Below are positions 35,506-46,526 of a DNA stretch of 64,000 nucleotides, piece by piece. A program made the translations under genes and the position numbers. The notes under the pieces are model-generated. The model was not told where the DNA came from. It worked only from the letters and a program-made list of their open reading frames with translations, and did not search any database. The DNA comes from Colius striatus. Taxonomy: Eukaryota > Chordata > Aves > Coliiformes > Coliidae. Position 1 is the stretch's first letter. The number at the start of each line of letters is the position of its first letter. The DNA lies in the NCBI RefSeq assembly GCF_028858725.1, contig NC_084790.1:4842001-4906000 (forward strand), given 5' to 3'.

Positions 35506-37286
35506 CGAACGCCGTCGCCTCCTCGGCTCTTCGCAGAGGGAGCTGCAAACCGCAGCACTGGGTTGTGGTTTTGGTCTCACCCTCGCCCCCGAGGCGCAGT
35601 GCTTTGGCCTGGGGCTGGGGACACGGGGGCTTCCGAGGGCCGCTGCACCCTGGGGTGCCTGATCACTGCGCGGGGCTCAGGGTGCTGCTATGCCCCTGCA
35701 TGGCACCTCCCCTCCCTGCAATCCCAGTCCCCAAACCCACCTCTGGGCACTTCTACAGCTGCCCTGACCCCTGAGTGCCGTGGAGGGGGAATATAGCTCG
35801 GGGCAGGGGAGCGGCTGTCCGGGGGCTATCTCTCCTTCTCCCCCTCCTACCGCCGCGGCCATCGCGCCCCGCTCCCCGCGGCAGCGGCCGGGAATCCGGG
35901 TTGGGGGTGGCTGTGCCTGGGGGTCTGATGTGGGAGTCTCACTGGCAGCGGGGGTTTAATGACCCACATCGGAGCTCGGGGTCTCTCGGTGGGGGTCAGG
36001 CATGCGGCTGGACTCACTGGGCCCCCCGGGCAGCCCGGCTGTGCCGGCTGCAGTGACGAGGGATGAGCTGCGTGGAGGGAAGGGGAGAACTACCCGCAGC
36101 GGTAGGGGCTGGAGTCCCGGCTTCGTTCCTCCAGCTTGTCCCCAGGGCAACGCGAGCATCCCTGGGGTGATTGTCCCCCGAAACGCCAGGGATGACACAG
36201 CGTCTGCACAGGGCACCGTCCCCCAGCAGCCCCCTGCGCCCCCCACCGTGGTGGGACACCCGGCAGCCCGGCAGCCGATCACACCTCGGTGTTTTCTATG
36301 CGGCAATTTTCTTTCGTGTTGGGGTTTTTTTTGTTGTTGTTGTTTTTCTTTTTTTTTTCCCATCAAAAAACCCCTCTTATTTTGGGCCGGCGAGAGGTTT
36401 CTTTTTCCAGCGGGCTTTCAGGGTTGGTTTCTTTCTTTCTTTTTCTTTTCTCACCGTTTCTGTCGTTTAGGGGAAAAGGAAAACAATTCTCACTGCTCGA
36501 GCCCCGCTTTCTCTTGCACGGGGGGTAGGGGATAGGGGCCAGCGATTCTCCTTCTCAATCATCAGGTGTTTGGGGCCAGATTTAAGCAGGAAGGGGGCAC
36601 AGAATTCTGATGTTCCCGGCTGGGTGGGCCGTTAAGGGGACTCTCTGATGTCTAGTAAGGGTTCTGCTGATGTCTTGCCCTGAGTATTTCTCACTACTCC
36701 TGACTTTGCCCACCGAAGGGCTCTGTATGCTCACGGGCGTCACCTGTGTGCACAAGCTGATCCCCACAAACAGGGCTGGAAGAGTCCTCATGGCTCTGCG
36801 AGGACTCCAGGTACCCACCCACTTGGCTCCGGGGGCCACGATGGCAGCAGCTTGGCCCCGACTCCCCTCTGCCGGGGTTTATAGGAAACGGTGCTGCGAG
36901 GAAGCGCCCGGTGCTCCTGACCCGGTGAGCGTTTCTTTCCAGCCGTGGGCGCCTAAAAGGCCCCTCTGTGCCGCAGATCCGGTGTGAGTCAAAGCCAAAG
37001 CCCTGGGGTTTAACCACAAGCCCCAGAGCTGCCGTGTCACGGGAGAGCATCGCCAGAGCCATTTATAAGAAATGGAGGGGCTGCCCAGGAAGGGACCCTG
37101 GATGGCACGGCAGGCTCTGCACACCCTCTCGGGGAGAAGCCCCTTGGCCTCGTGGTTAGAGACGGTACAACTGTTGGTTACATTGGTCACAGCTCTTGGC
37201 TCACATCTTCTGCAAAGTACCCGGGGCTGCTGCACTTCAGCTTCTCAGCTCAGCCGCTTCGCAGGGGTGCTCGGTTCTCACCTGAA

Positions 37287-37622
37287 GGTGCCCACAGCAC
37301 CCTGGAGTACTCACATCACCCTCGGTACCTGCATCCAGCTGGTGTGTCTGGTCCCTGTATCGGGTGGCATGCCCACATCACCCCGGGGTCCTCACGTCAC
37401 CCTGGGCACCCATATCACCATAGGGTCTTCACATCACCACGGTTGTCCACATTGCCCCATAGTCCTCACATCACCCTGGGTACCTATATCACCCCAGGAT
37501 CCTCACATCATCATTGATGTCTGCATCATCCTGGGATTCTCCTGGCACCCTGAGTACCTTCATTACCTCAGAGTTCGTGGTCCCTGTATCATCCCGGGGT
37601 GCCCACATCACTCCAGATTGCC
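37287..37622 (+). repeat. Degenerate minisatellite, CACATCACCCTGGGTACC-like units
   Basis: About 14 diverged units of roughly 24 bases, recognised by CACATCACC / CATATCACC followed by GGGTCCTC or GGGTACC. Confidence 0.85.
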
Positions 37623-39837
37623 CAGCAGTCCTGTCCTGCCCATTGCTCCTCTGACAGCTGTGACTACAGCACCTTGCTGCTGGTCCCCTGCCCGTGTGCC
37701 AGCAGCTGCCTGACCTTTCACAGATGTTCTTCCTGGACAGACAGAAGGTTTTTGCAGGTGCCTCACACTCCCCAGCCTCAGCTCCCTGCAGCCTGCGGGG
37801 ACAATGGTGGCTTCTGTAATCCCCAGGGACGTGCCCTTCATGCCCACGACGTGGCAACTCTGCCATCCTGGGGAGGATGTGGCAAGTTCCTTCATGGCCA
37901 AATCACCCCAAAATCCTTCCTTATACCCAAGATGGGACCATCTCTTTAGCATCCGTGGTGACAACCCCCCACGCCCGCCCCCATTATTCTCAGCCATCAG
38001 GGGGGCCACAGCCTCAAATGACAGCAGCGAGGGGGGAGGGGACACAACATCACGACAGACACGGACACAGAGCCCTGGCTGCCATGTGCCCAGCGCCATC
38101 ACAGATGCTGCGGAGAGACAAGTGCCACCGGGCCCCCCGGGGACCCCCAGGCTGCCAGCCGGGCCTCAGCCTCACGCGCGGGACCCGCCGTCTGGCTGCG
38201 GGGAGGCGACGGAGCCAACGCGTCGTGACACAGGCCTCGCGCCCCCCCGCCGCGGCCAGCGCCTCGCCAGCGCCCGCCGGCGGGGACTTCTCGGCTGTCA
38301 CAACCCATCTGCGTCGGGGACAGCGTGTGCCGGCGCCGTAAGTGGGGTTAAACTCGGGGTCACCCGGATAGAGCATCCAAAGCAGGGGGTCTAGTAGAAG
38401 ACAACATTCCCCCCAGCCCCAAATCCCTCCGTGCCTTGGCACCCCCTGTGTCCAGTTGCCACCGAGGTGGGACGCAGGGGATGGGGTGCAGGGGGTGATG
38501 CTCAGTGATGTAAGGAGAGCTGGGGATGCAGCGGAGGGAGGGGGCAGAAATGCGTCCCCTTCCCTGTGTGGCTCTCAGGGACAGCCACGGCGGTGGCCCT
38601 GTAGCAGATGTGTCCCCAGGCAGCTGCTCCTCAGCTCTTGCTCTCACTGCGGCCTCGGGGACACTTGGGGCCGTGACTGCCACGACCTGCTGCTGGCCCC
38701 GCTCTGCCCGGTGGCCTGAAATCCAGCACCAGGCAGGCGCCCGGGGGCCATCGACACCCGCGCCGGCAGCCTGAACTCCCCGTGACCTGCCGGGATGGTG
38801 GCCACGGCCACTGCCAGAGCCAGGCCACTCCAGGCACCGGCCATCCTTACGGGGAGCACAGCCTCCGCTGCAATCCCGCCCCGACCCCCTCCATGGGCTC
38901 CCCTGAAACCCTCCAGCGCCCGCAGGGCAGCTCGGGGCTGGGAAAGCGGCATTCTGGGGACAAACCTGCCCCCGCTTGTGCCAACATCCAGGTCTGAGGC
39001 TGAGCCCTCTTTGCTCCGGTGGAGCCGGGCTGCAGGCAGGTGGGATTCGGGGCTGGGGTCCCACCGCCCCGGCGGAGACACGCCGTGCCGTGGCGGTGCA
39101 GCCCGTCCCTTTCCATCACACCCCTCCCTCATTTTCGACTCCCCCCGCCGCAGCCCAGGCTCGCACCTCGCCTCCTGGACCCACGGGCGGCTGCTTTTAA
39201 CCGGCGGCTGAAATGAAACCGGCTCCTGCTCCTTCCCCCTGACCTATTTTTAACATTTGATTGGATCTTTTTGTTTTGTTTTGTTATTATTATCTCTTTT
39301 TTCTCTCTCTCTCTTTCCGCGCGCCGGCCCCGGGTGGAACCGCGGTGTCAGCCCCGCGTCACATCAATTAACGCGCGCGGGGCATCATTTGTCACTTTGC
39401 ATTTCCCAAAGGCCCCTCGCCGTGCAGCCGCGCTGGCGGCGGCCACATGCCGCCCTGGGTGTGCCCAGCGCCGCATGGGTGCCGGCGATGCTCCTCCTGA
39501 CCGGGGTTTCGGGGTGCACAGCTCTGCGTGGTGGGGATCCAGCGGATCGGTGCCGCAGCCAGTTTCTGTGGGGTCCCTGTGCTGGGTTGGAGGGTCCCCG
39601 GAGGGGACTGGGACACCCAAGTGCGGCCCCCCCCCCCCCGGCCCCGAGCAGCCGGTGCCGACACCTCCACTTCCGTCGGCAGGGCCCCCACGGATATTTT
39701 TAACTCCTGGCTCTGCCGTTTGGCACGCAGTGAGTGTCCGTCCCCATCGCTGCCCTGCCTCTGGCTGTCTCCCCCGACCCCCGCCGCCCTCGGGGGCGGA
39801 TTGGACGCTCCGGAGCCGCGTCAGACCCCGCAGGACT

Positions 39838-40206
39838 GCATGAGACCTGATAGGGACGGCAGGATTGGATCCAATGGGGGATGATCAGCCCCTAGACGGC
39901 AGGATGGGACCCTCCTGGGGAGGATGAGACCCACTGAGGCAGGATGAGACTCGACCTGGCAGGACAGGATGAGAACCTGCGGAGCAGGATTAGACCCTAT
40001 AGGGCAGGATAGGTGGCTGGAAAGTAGGACCACATTCTGTGGGGCAGCATCAGAGAAGGGGAAGATGGGACCCTGCAGGGCAGGGCTGGACCCTGTGGGG
40101 CAGAAGAGGATCATGTGGGGCATAATATGGAGATCCAGCTGGGACCTGCCAGGACAAGATGAGACCTAAAGGGTCAGGATTGGTCCCTATGGGGCAGGAT
40201 CAGACA
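39838..40206 (+). repeat. Degenerate minisatellite, GGGGCAGGATGAGACCC-like units
   Basis: About 370 bases of diverged units of 22-25 bases containing GGCAGGAT(G)AGACC and CCTGTGGGG. Read in either direction it gives spurious open frames. Confidence 0.87.
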
Positions 40207-40754
40207 TCGCCATCCATTCTGCTGGGCTTGATGCATCCTCAGCCCCAGCCCACAGAGGTCCACCCTTCCCCACCCCGTGTCCCCACGTCACCTGCACCAC
40301 CGAGCCGCGAGACCCCTCCCGTGGCCGGGTCCCCGATCGGGTGCTTTCGGGAGGGCGGCAGCAGCGGGGCGGGCCATCCCGCACACGCGTGTGCCTGCCG
40401 GGGCCGCGTGTTGTCAGAAGCTGTAGCCCATATCTCGCCTGCCGTCCCCCCGCCCGGTCAGCACACATCACTCCCCGGCCTTCGCCTCCCGCTGACGAAG
40501 AGGAAGGGCCGGGGGCCCGAGCCCGGAGCCCCGCACGCCCCCGTCACGCTAAGCAGCACAGACAGGGGCTGCAGCCCCCCGGCGCTCCCCAGGGAGCCGC
40601 GGCTTTTCACCGAGGATCTGGCTCCCGCTGAAGCAAATCGCCTCGTACAGGAGGGGAGGGCGAGGGGCCGGGCAGAGGCGGCGGGGGATGAAACGGACTC
40701 CCCTCGGCCCGGCGGGCGGGAGTGGGGGGGCCTCGCGCGCTCTCAGCGGACCCC

Positions 40755-41000
40755 CCCCCCGCATCGCACGCGCACGCCAGCATCCTTTCACGCACACGGC
40801 TGGATCCCTTGCACAGCCGTGTGCGCAAAGGCTCCCTTGCACACCCATGCACACACCAGCTCTCCCTCCGTGCCCCCTTGCACATACACAGCCTCTTGCA
40901 CACCCACGCATGCACAAGCTCCCTTGCACGCTCGTGCACATGCCCCCCAGTACTTCTCGCACCCTCGCACAACCGCGGGCCCCCTCACACACCCACGCAA
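40755..41000 (+). repeat. Cryptic repeat rich in CTTGCACACCCATGCACA
   Basis: Irregular CA/TGCA-rich repeats with CCCTTGCACAC recurring about every 30-40 bases. Confidence 0.75.
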
Positions 41001-42234
41001 CCCCAGGCTCATCCATGGTCCCCAGCGCTCCTGCCCCATGCACGGGGGGGTGGGAACCTGCCCCCATTGCCCTCTCTCCCGCAGGCTCCCATGGACAGGG
41101 CGAGGAAGAGGAGGAGGGACCGGAGCTAAGCTGAGGTTCGGTCTCCGGGGGGGGGCGGCGAGTGGGATCGGTCCTGCGAGCAGGTGACACCCGCCACCGC
41201 TGAACCCCGTGACCACGGGACGGGGAGCATTGGGGGGCTCTGTGGGCCGAAACCCCTGTGCCACTCTATGCCAGAGCCCCGCGGGGGTGTGGAGGGCGCG
41301 GGGGCTGACGGCGGGGCTGAGCACCAGGAAGGTTTTGGATGGCAGCGGCTGGAACGATGTTAATGACTTTTCTTCCTGTTGCTCTCCTTTTACACCGAGG
41401 GCAGCTCCGTAACCAGAGCTGCTTCCTTCCCCGAGATTAAGGAGCCGTCTGCTTGGCCCCCCCAGTCACTGCCCTTCCCCCGGAGCTGCTGCCGACTTGT
41501 CACCTGTGGCTAGCCCAGGCCTGGCCTCGGCAGTGCTGGGGAAAGGGCAGCACCCACCCCCTGCACCCATGGGAGCTCCTCTCCCAGCGGGTAGGAGGTG
41601 CCGAGCATCCTCTCAGCACCGGTCAGGATTCATCCCACCAGCTGAGTAGAGCGTTTGGGGATGCTTGGGGCAAGCCCCACAGCGGGATGGGCTCACCATC
41701 GCCCTCTGCTCCTTCCCCTCCCCTTCCCGTGGGGCTTCCCCCCGAGTGGGGCTGCCGAAGGGCCGGGGTGGAGCGCAGCAGCTGCCTGACAGCGCTGAGC
41801 GGTTTGGGGCAGGAAGGAGGACAGTGATGGTGGCTCAGGGTGGGGAGCACTGGTGTGGTGAGGATGGGGGCTGGGACCCACTGTGGTGGGGGCTGAGCCC
41901 CCCAAACCAGCCACTGGCTCTGCCTCCTTCCCCACCCGTGACTTAGTTTCCCCTGCCCAGGTCATGGCTGGTGTCGTGGGACCTGGCTACACTTTCAGAG
42001 GGTGGCAGAGTGCCTGGGGTGCCCTGACCACGGGATGGCCACCATGGGAGTCCCAGGGGGAGGTTGAAAGGGTGGGAGCCTGGTCAGGCTTTCGGGGGGG
42101 CTCAGCAGCATCACTCCACTCTGGGATGGGATCAAGGCTCCATCCCCTTTGGCCCCAGCCACAGGACTGGGGTGGCCTGGGTGGGAGGCAGGTGGCCACC
42201 CGGGCACGCTGCGGTTTGCATTCATGCCTCCACG

Positions 42235-42425
42235 AGCTTCTCAGCAAAGCATTGCCTTCAAGCAGCAGCAAGATGCAAATTCCTCCGGGGTGGGGGGAGT
42301 ATTTTTGTTTTTCCCTGAGACCAAATTTAGCCCCCGTGGGTGCCCGGTGTCTTCGCACTCGTTTTAATAATGAAAACAGGAACGATGCCGTTTACTAAGA
42401 AAATCACCCCCAAGTTTCCCCTTGG
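42235..42425. promoter_or_regulatory. Candidate enhancer with perfect octamer
   Basis: AT-containing island in GC-rich surroundings with the perfect octamer ATGCAAAT (42273-42280), TTTTAATAATGAAAAC and GTTTACTAAGAAAATC. About 3.8 kb upstream of the TBX21 start codon. Motif evidence only. Confidence 0.3.
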
Positions 42426-45400
42426 GCCCCAGCAGCCAAATTCCTGCCGGAAAAGCAAATCCCCACAGCAGCACCAGCACCTACCTGGGGTCCAGGCTGC
42501 AAGGTGGCAAGGGGAGAGTGGGGCTTGAGGATTAATAAGACAGGGGTTTGCATCCTGATGGAGGCTGGCTCCTGTCCAGTGCCTCTACTGGGGATTTGGT
42601 TTGGGGGTCAGCTGGGCTGCTGTCCAGGACCAGTGAGATGCAGGATGGAGAAGTGTTGCAGAGGTGACACAGAGCAGGGAGTGCCCAAGAGAATCCCCCA
42701 CAAAGGCTCCCATTCCCCATCCCATACCAGTGCTGGAGACCTCAGGGATGGGGATAGGAATCTTGCAGCTGCAAAAGGAGAAAGTGAGCACCGGGGTGAT
42801 ACTGAGGCTTGACTCAAGCCAGGGCTTGGTTCTTGGGAGGCTGGAAATCCTGCCAAGGATGCGTGTGGGCTCAGTGCTGTGGCTGGTTTGGGGAGGGATG
42901 TGGCTCGTGGGGCAGAGCCTGCGAGGCAGTGAGCATGGCCCCAGCCCGCAGGCGTATCCTGCAGTGTGAGCCGCTTCCTCCCCGGCCCCGCTGTGAGTGA
43001 CGGCACTTTGGTGAGTGCCAGAAACCATCCGGTGGCCAGGAGGGACTGGGCAAGAGGAGCACACGGTGCTGCCCTTGGCCGCCAGCCCCAGGCTCAGATG
43101 TACAAAGTGCCATGTTGCATCAGCCAGCTGCAGAGGGGAAACTGAGGCACGGGGCTCAAGGGGAGTGGAATTTTGCCCTGAGTTTGTTCTAGTGCTCCTG
43201 AGCTCCAGGAAGGGCCTTGCACGTGAGGAAGCCTGGCTGCTTCTGCAGAGCTGCTGCCCAGCTGTAGGGAGGTTTGGACCCCAAATCCCAGTGCTCCGTG
43301 GGAGCAAAATCCCTCAGCCATGGAGGGAACAGCTCAGGCTGCTTGGTGCAGAGACTGTCCTGTCCCACAGGACACTGTGTCAGAGGGGATCGAGCCTGAA
43401 CCCTGGGATGAGGATGCCTCAGAGCATCTCCAGTACTGGCAGACAGGGCAATCAGAGGCTGTTCAAGGTGATGGTCAGGACACAGCCCCCAAATCTCCTC
43501 TCCCTCCTGGCCCCGAGCGAGTCCTCCCTATGCAGGGACACTTGTGACAACCATCACCCCAGGAGTCCTGCTGTGTCTCACAGGGAGAGCAGCGTCCTCG
43601 GTGTCACTTTACCGGGTAAGGGGGGAAAGAGACTCAAGGGCATAAACCACCCTAGGAACAGAGCCTCTCTCCTTCTCTCACCCTGACGGATGCCACTGCC
43701 AGCACCATCCAGCACCAGGACCCCCAGGGGCAGTGGGGGGCATGGGCTGTCAGTGGCAAGGCTGTGTGTGTGTGTGTGGTATAACAGGAATGTATTCACA
43801 CGTCTGACGTCAGGGAGCACAGTACTTGCTCCCCTCCTTCCATTAATGAGCTGCTCCCCCCATCCATAACCCCCCTCTGGCCTTTAGCTTTCCTCCTAGA
43901 AAAAAAAAATCTGGACATTTCCTTGTTTTCCTTCTTTTTCTCACTTGGGAACTCAGCAGGGGGATTCCTGCCCACTGGGTCAGGAGGGGGTGGCAGTGCC
44001 CTGGGGGTGCCCAGGGAGGAGGGGGCAGCTGCTGAGCTTTCCCCTGGACGCAGATGTGATACCCGCGGGTGCCCGTGTGTGTACACAGCAGGCCAGGGGT
44101 GAGAGTGAGGGGGGGCTGCCTCCACTGCAAAACCTCCCCCGCCATCCCCCTGCTGCCACATGCCCCACACCAGCCCTCTCCCCCCAACTGCCTCCCAGGG
44201 GATTAGGGGCTGAGGGAGCTGGCAGGGAGCCGGAAAGGGGGGGGGCGGGTCAGAGGGGGGAGAGGGGGAGGAGGGCTTTGCATAGAGATGGGAGCCTGGG
44301 GATGCCTCTGAACAATGACCGCGGTGAAAAGCCGACCGGAATGGCTGCTAAGCTCTGTCTGATGGGCCAATACACATCCCTGCGAGACCCCCACCCCCTT
44401 CCCCACGCATCCTCAACTTCCCATTTCCTCCTGTCCCACAGCCAGACCCCTCTGTGGGGGAAGCAGAGCTGCCTCCATCCCTGTCCCCACCCCCATCCCT
44501 GTCCCCATCAGCACCGGCACCTGTGACCCACGTCCTGAAGCCCAGGGAATTTAGGTGTGGGTTTGGTAGAGACCTACGTGTGCCCCTTACTACCCCTTTC
44601 ACACACAACCCCAGCCCCAGAAGGGTCCTGCAGATGTGGGGCAGTCTGGATATATTCCAGTACCCGGGGGAGAGGGACACACGGGCTGGTGGTAATGTCA
44701 CTTGTCCTTTTGTGTGCTGTGAGAGCAATGGGCACTGGGTTGCACCAAATCATCCCCCTTGCCTCCCGCTGCCCCACTGGGAATGGAAAGTATTGATGGA
44801 TGCTGAGCTGGGGAGCTGCCAAAGGAAGCGGCCCCTCCAGAGTAGAAAGCTTTTGTAATGGCTGCAAGGCACATGGGGACTTCCCCAGGCACAGTGGGGT
44901 CAAGGACAGGTGCCAGGAAGGCCGGCCTTGGGGTGGGCACAGCGTGGGGATGAAGGGTGGCCACAGCTTGTCTGAGCTCCCCTGGGACCACCCCAAACCC
45001 AGCAGAGGGGGAGGGAAGCCACGGACTGGATGGGACCCCTGTCCTAGCCCCTAGACACTCATCAGCCCTCATGTCTGCTGTGACACCGGGGGGGGGGGGG
45101 ACACGACCCGGGACCCACACAGAGTCTGGGGGCTGCCTCAGTCTCCCTAGGGGTGAAGCACCCTCACATAGAGCCCTGGCACCCCTGGCCCCGTGGGCTA
45201 ACTGATGGATTAATGAGGGGTCCTGGGATGGGGGACAGAGCCTTAACTGGCCCCCAGTGCCCTGCGCCACCCCAGATCCAAAAATATAGGCAGGAGTGTG
45301 GTCCCCACACTGTGCCCTCACTCCAGGCTCTGTCCCTGTGTCCCCCCAAGATGTCCCTGTTCCTTGCCGTGCCCCGAAGCCGCCAGTGTCACATGGCCAC

Positions 45401-45699
45401 TGCTCCTCCCGTGTACCCCCCTTCCCTCCCACCACCCCACGTCCCCCAGTGCCCCCCATCCCTGCCGTCCCCCACTCCCTGCCACGCTCTATGTCCCCCG
45501 TCCTCCCCACTCCTTCTCTCGTCTCTGCACCCTCCCGAGCGCCGCTCCTCGCGTGTCCGGGACCCGCGTGTCCCGCTGCCCGCCCCCCGGCCCGCCCCGT
45601 GCCCATTCGCCCGCCCCGGTGGGGGCCGCCTCCACGGGGTGGGGGGGCGGAGCTGCCGGCGCGGAGCCGCTTCTTTGGATAAGAGGCGCGGGGCCACGG

Positions 45700-46071
45700 G
45701 GATGGGCCGGGGGAGCGTGTGAGGGCAGCGGCAGCCGCACCGCCAGCAGCAGGGCAGGGCAGGGCAGGGCAGGGCTGGCTCCCCCGCGCCGCCGAACCAC
45801 CCCCCAGACGGCAGTTTTGGGGGGCTTTCCGGGGGTTCGTATCTGAGATTTTTTTCCGGGTTTGTTTTTTTGCAGCCCCCTCCTTCCCCTCTTGGCTTTC
45901 TCTGGGCCGCCCCGGCTCACCCCTTTTCCCCAGCGGGGGCCGCCGGGCATGGAGGGGGCGGCGGGAGCCCGGCGAGGCGGACACCGCTGAAACGCGCCCG
46001 GCTCCGAGTCCTGGGGTCGCCGGCGGGACCCCCATGAGCGGCTGAGCGGGGCCGGTGCCCCCCGCCCGTCC
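45700..46071 (+). other. TBX21: TBX21 presumed 5'UTR / core promoter region
   Basis: CpG-rich sequence directly before the start codon, with no clear TATA. Contains a (GGGCA)n pentamer array (45749-45774) and three short upstream ORFs (45702-45722, 45949-45990, 46034-46045), none overlapping the main start. The transcription start is not determined. A T-rich stretch ending in tttttttgcag (about 45864-45876) could act as an acceptor for an unannotated upstream exon. Confidence 0.45.
45748..45775 (+). repeat. (GGGCA)n pentamer array
   Basis: Five tandem AGGGC units in the presumed TBX21 leader. Confidence 0.9.
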
Positions 46072-46526
46072 ATGGGCGCGCTGGAGCCGGGCACCGGAGC
46101 CCCCCGCCCCGCCGTCCCTATGCTCAGCGGCACCGGCAGCTTCGCCAAGGAGCCGCCAGGCCCCCCGGACGCCGCTGCCTACTACGGTGATGGGGGAGCA
46201 CCGGAGCCGGGAACCCCCTCTTTGCCCTACGGTGCTCCCGGTGGTTTCGGTGGCCGGTTCCTGGGGCCGTGCCCGCCTTACCGGGCCCCGCCGCCTCCCG
46301 CCGCCGCCCCGGTGGAGGGTTACGCGGTGGAGGGTTACGCGGGGTACCCGGGTGCGGAGGACACGTACGGCCCCGGGGCCGGTCCGCTGTGCCCCCGCGG
46401 CGGGCACCTCTGCGCCCTGCCCGGGTACCGGGCGGCCGGTAAGGTGCAGGTGATGCTCAACAACTACCCGCTCTGGGCCAAGTTCCACAAGCATCAGACC
46501 GAGATGATCATCACCAAGCAGGGCAG
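46072..46526 (+). CDS. TBX21: TBX21 exon 1 (residues 1-152)
   Basis: Codes for the N-terminal activation segment, which carries a small in-frame duplication ([10 protein letters not shown] at 46312-46341), and the first T-box strand up to [12 protein letters not shown]. Ends two bases into an Arg codon; donor gtgagc. Confidence 0.95.

Larger units (their letters stand above)
33231..45699. other. Intergenic region TBKBP1-TBX21
   Basis: 12.5 kb without a gene I can support. The many open frames result from high GC and lack recognisable domains and codon-phased splice sites. It contains minisatellites (37.3, 39.8 and 40.8 kb), homopolymer runs, a GC-rich block (38.1-41.2 kb) and short segments with dense binding-site words (34.79-34.9, 36.97-37.08, 39.24-39.42, 42.2-42.42, 44.28-44.37 kb). 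Its position makes it a candidate cis-regulatory domain for TBX21. Confidence 0.6.

Noticed and set aside
37140-37180. tRNA-like word GTGGTTAGAGAC
   Set aside because: No cloverleaf can be folded and there is no matching A-box/B-box spacing.
39838-41000. Arrays that superficially look like CRISPR repeats
   Set aside because: Units are diverged with no constant repeat and unique spacers, and the genome is a vertebrate; they are minisatellites.
33231-45699. A protein-coding gene between TBKBP1 and TBX21
   Set aside because: None of the open frames has a recognisable domain, phase-consistent splice partners or a counterpart in the conserved gene order.
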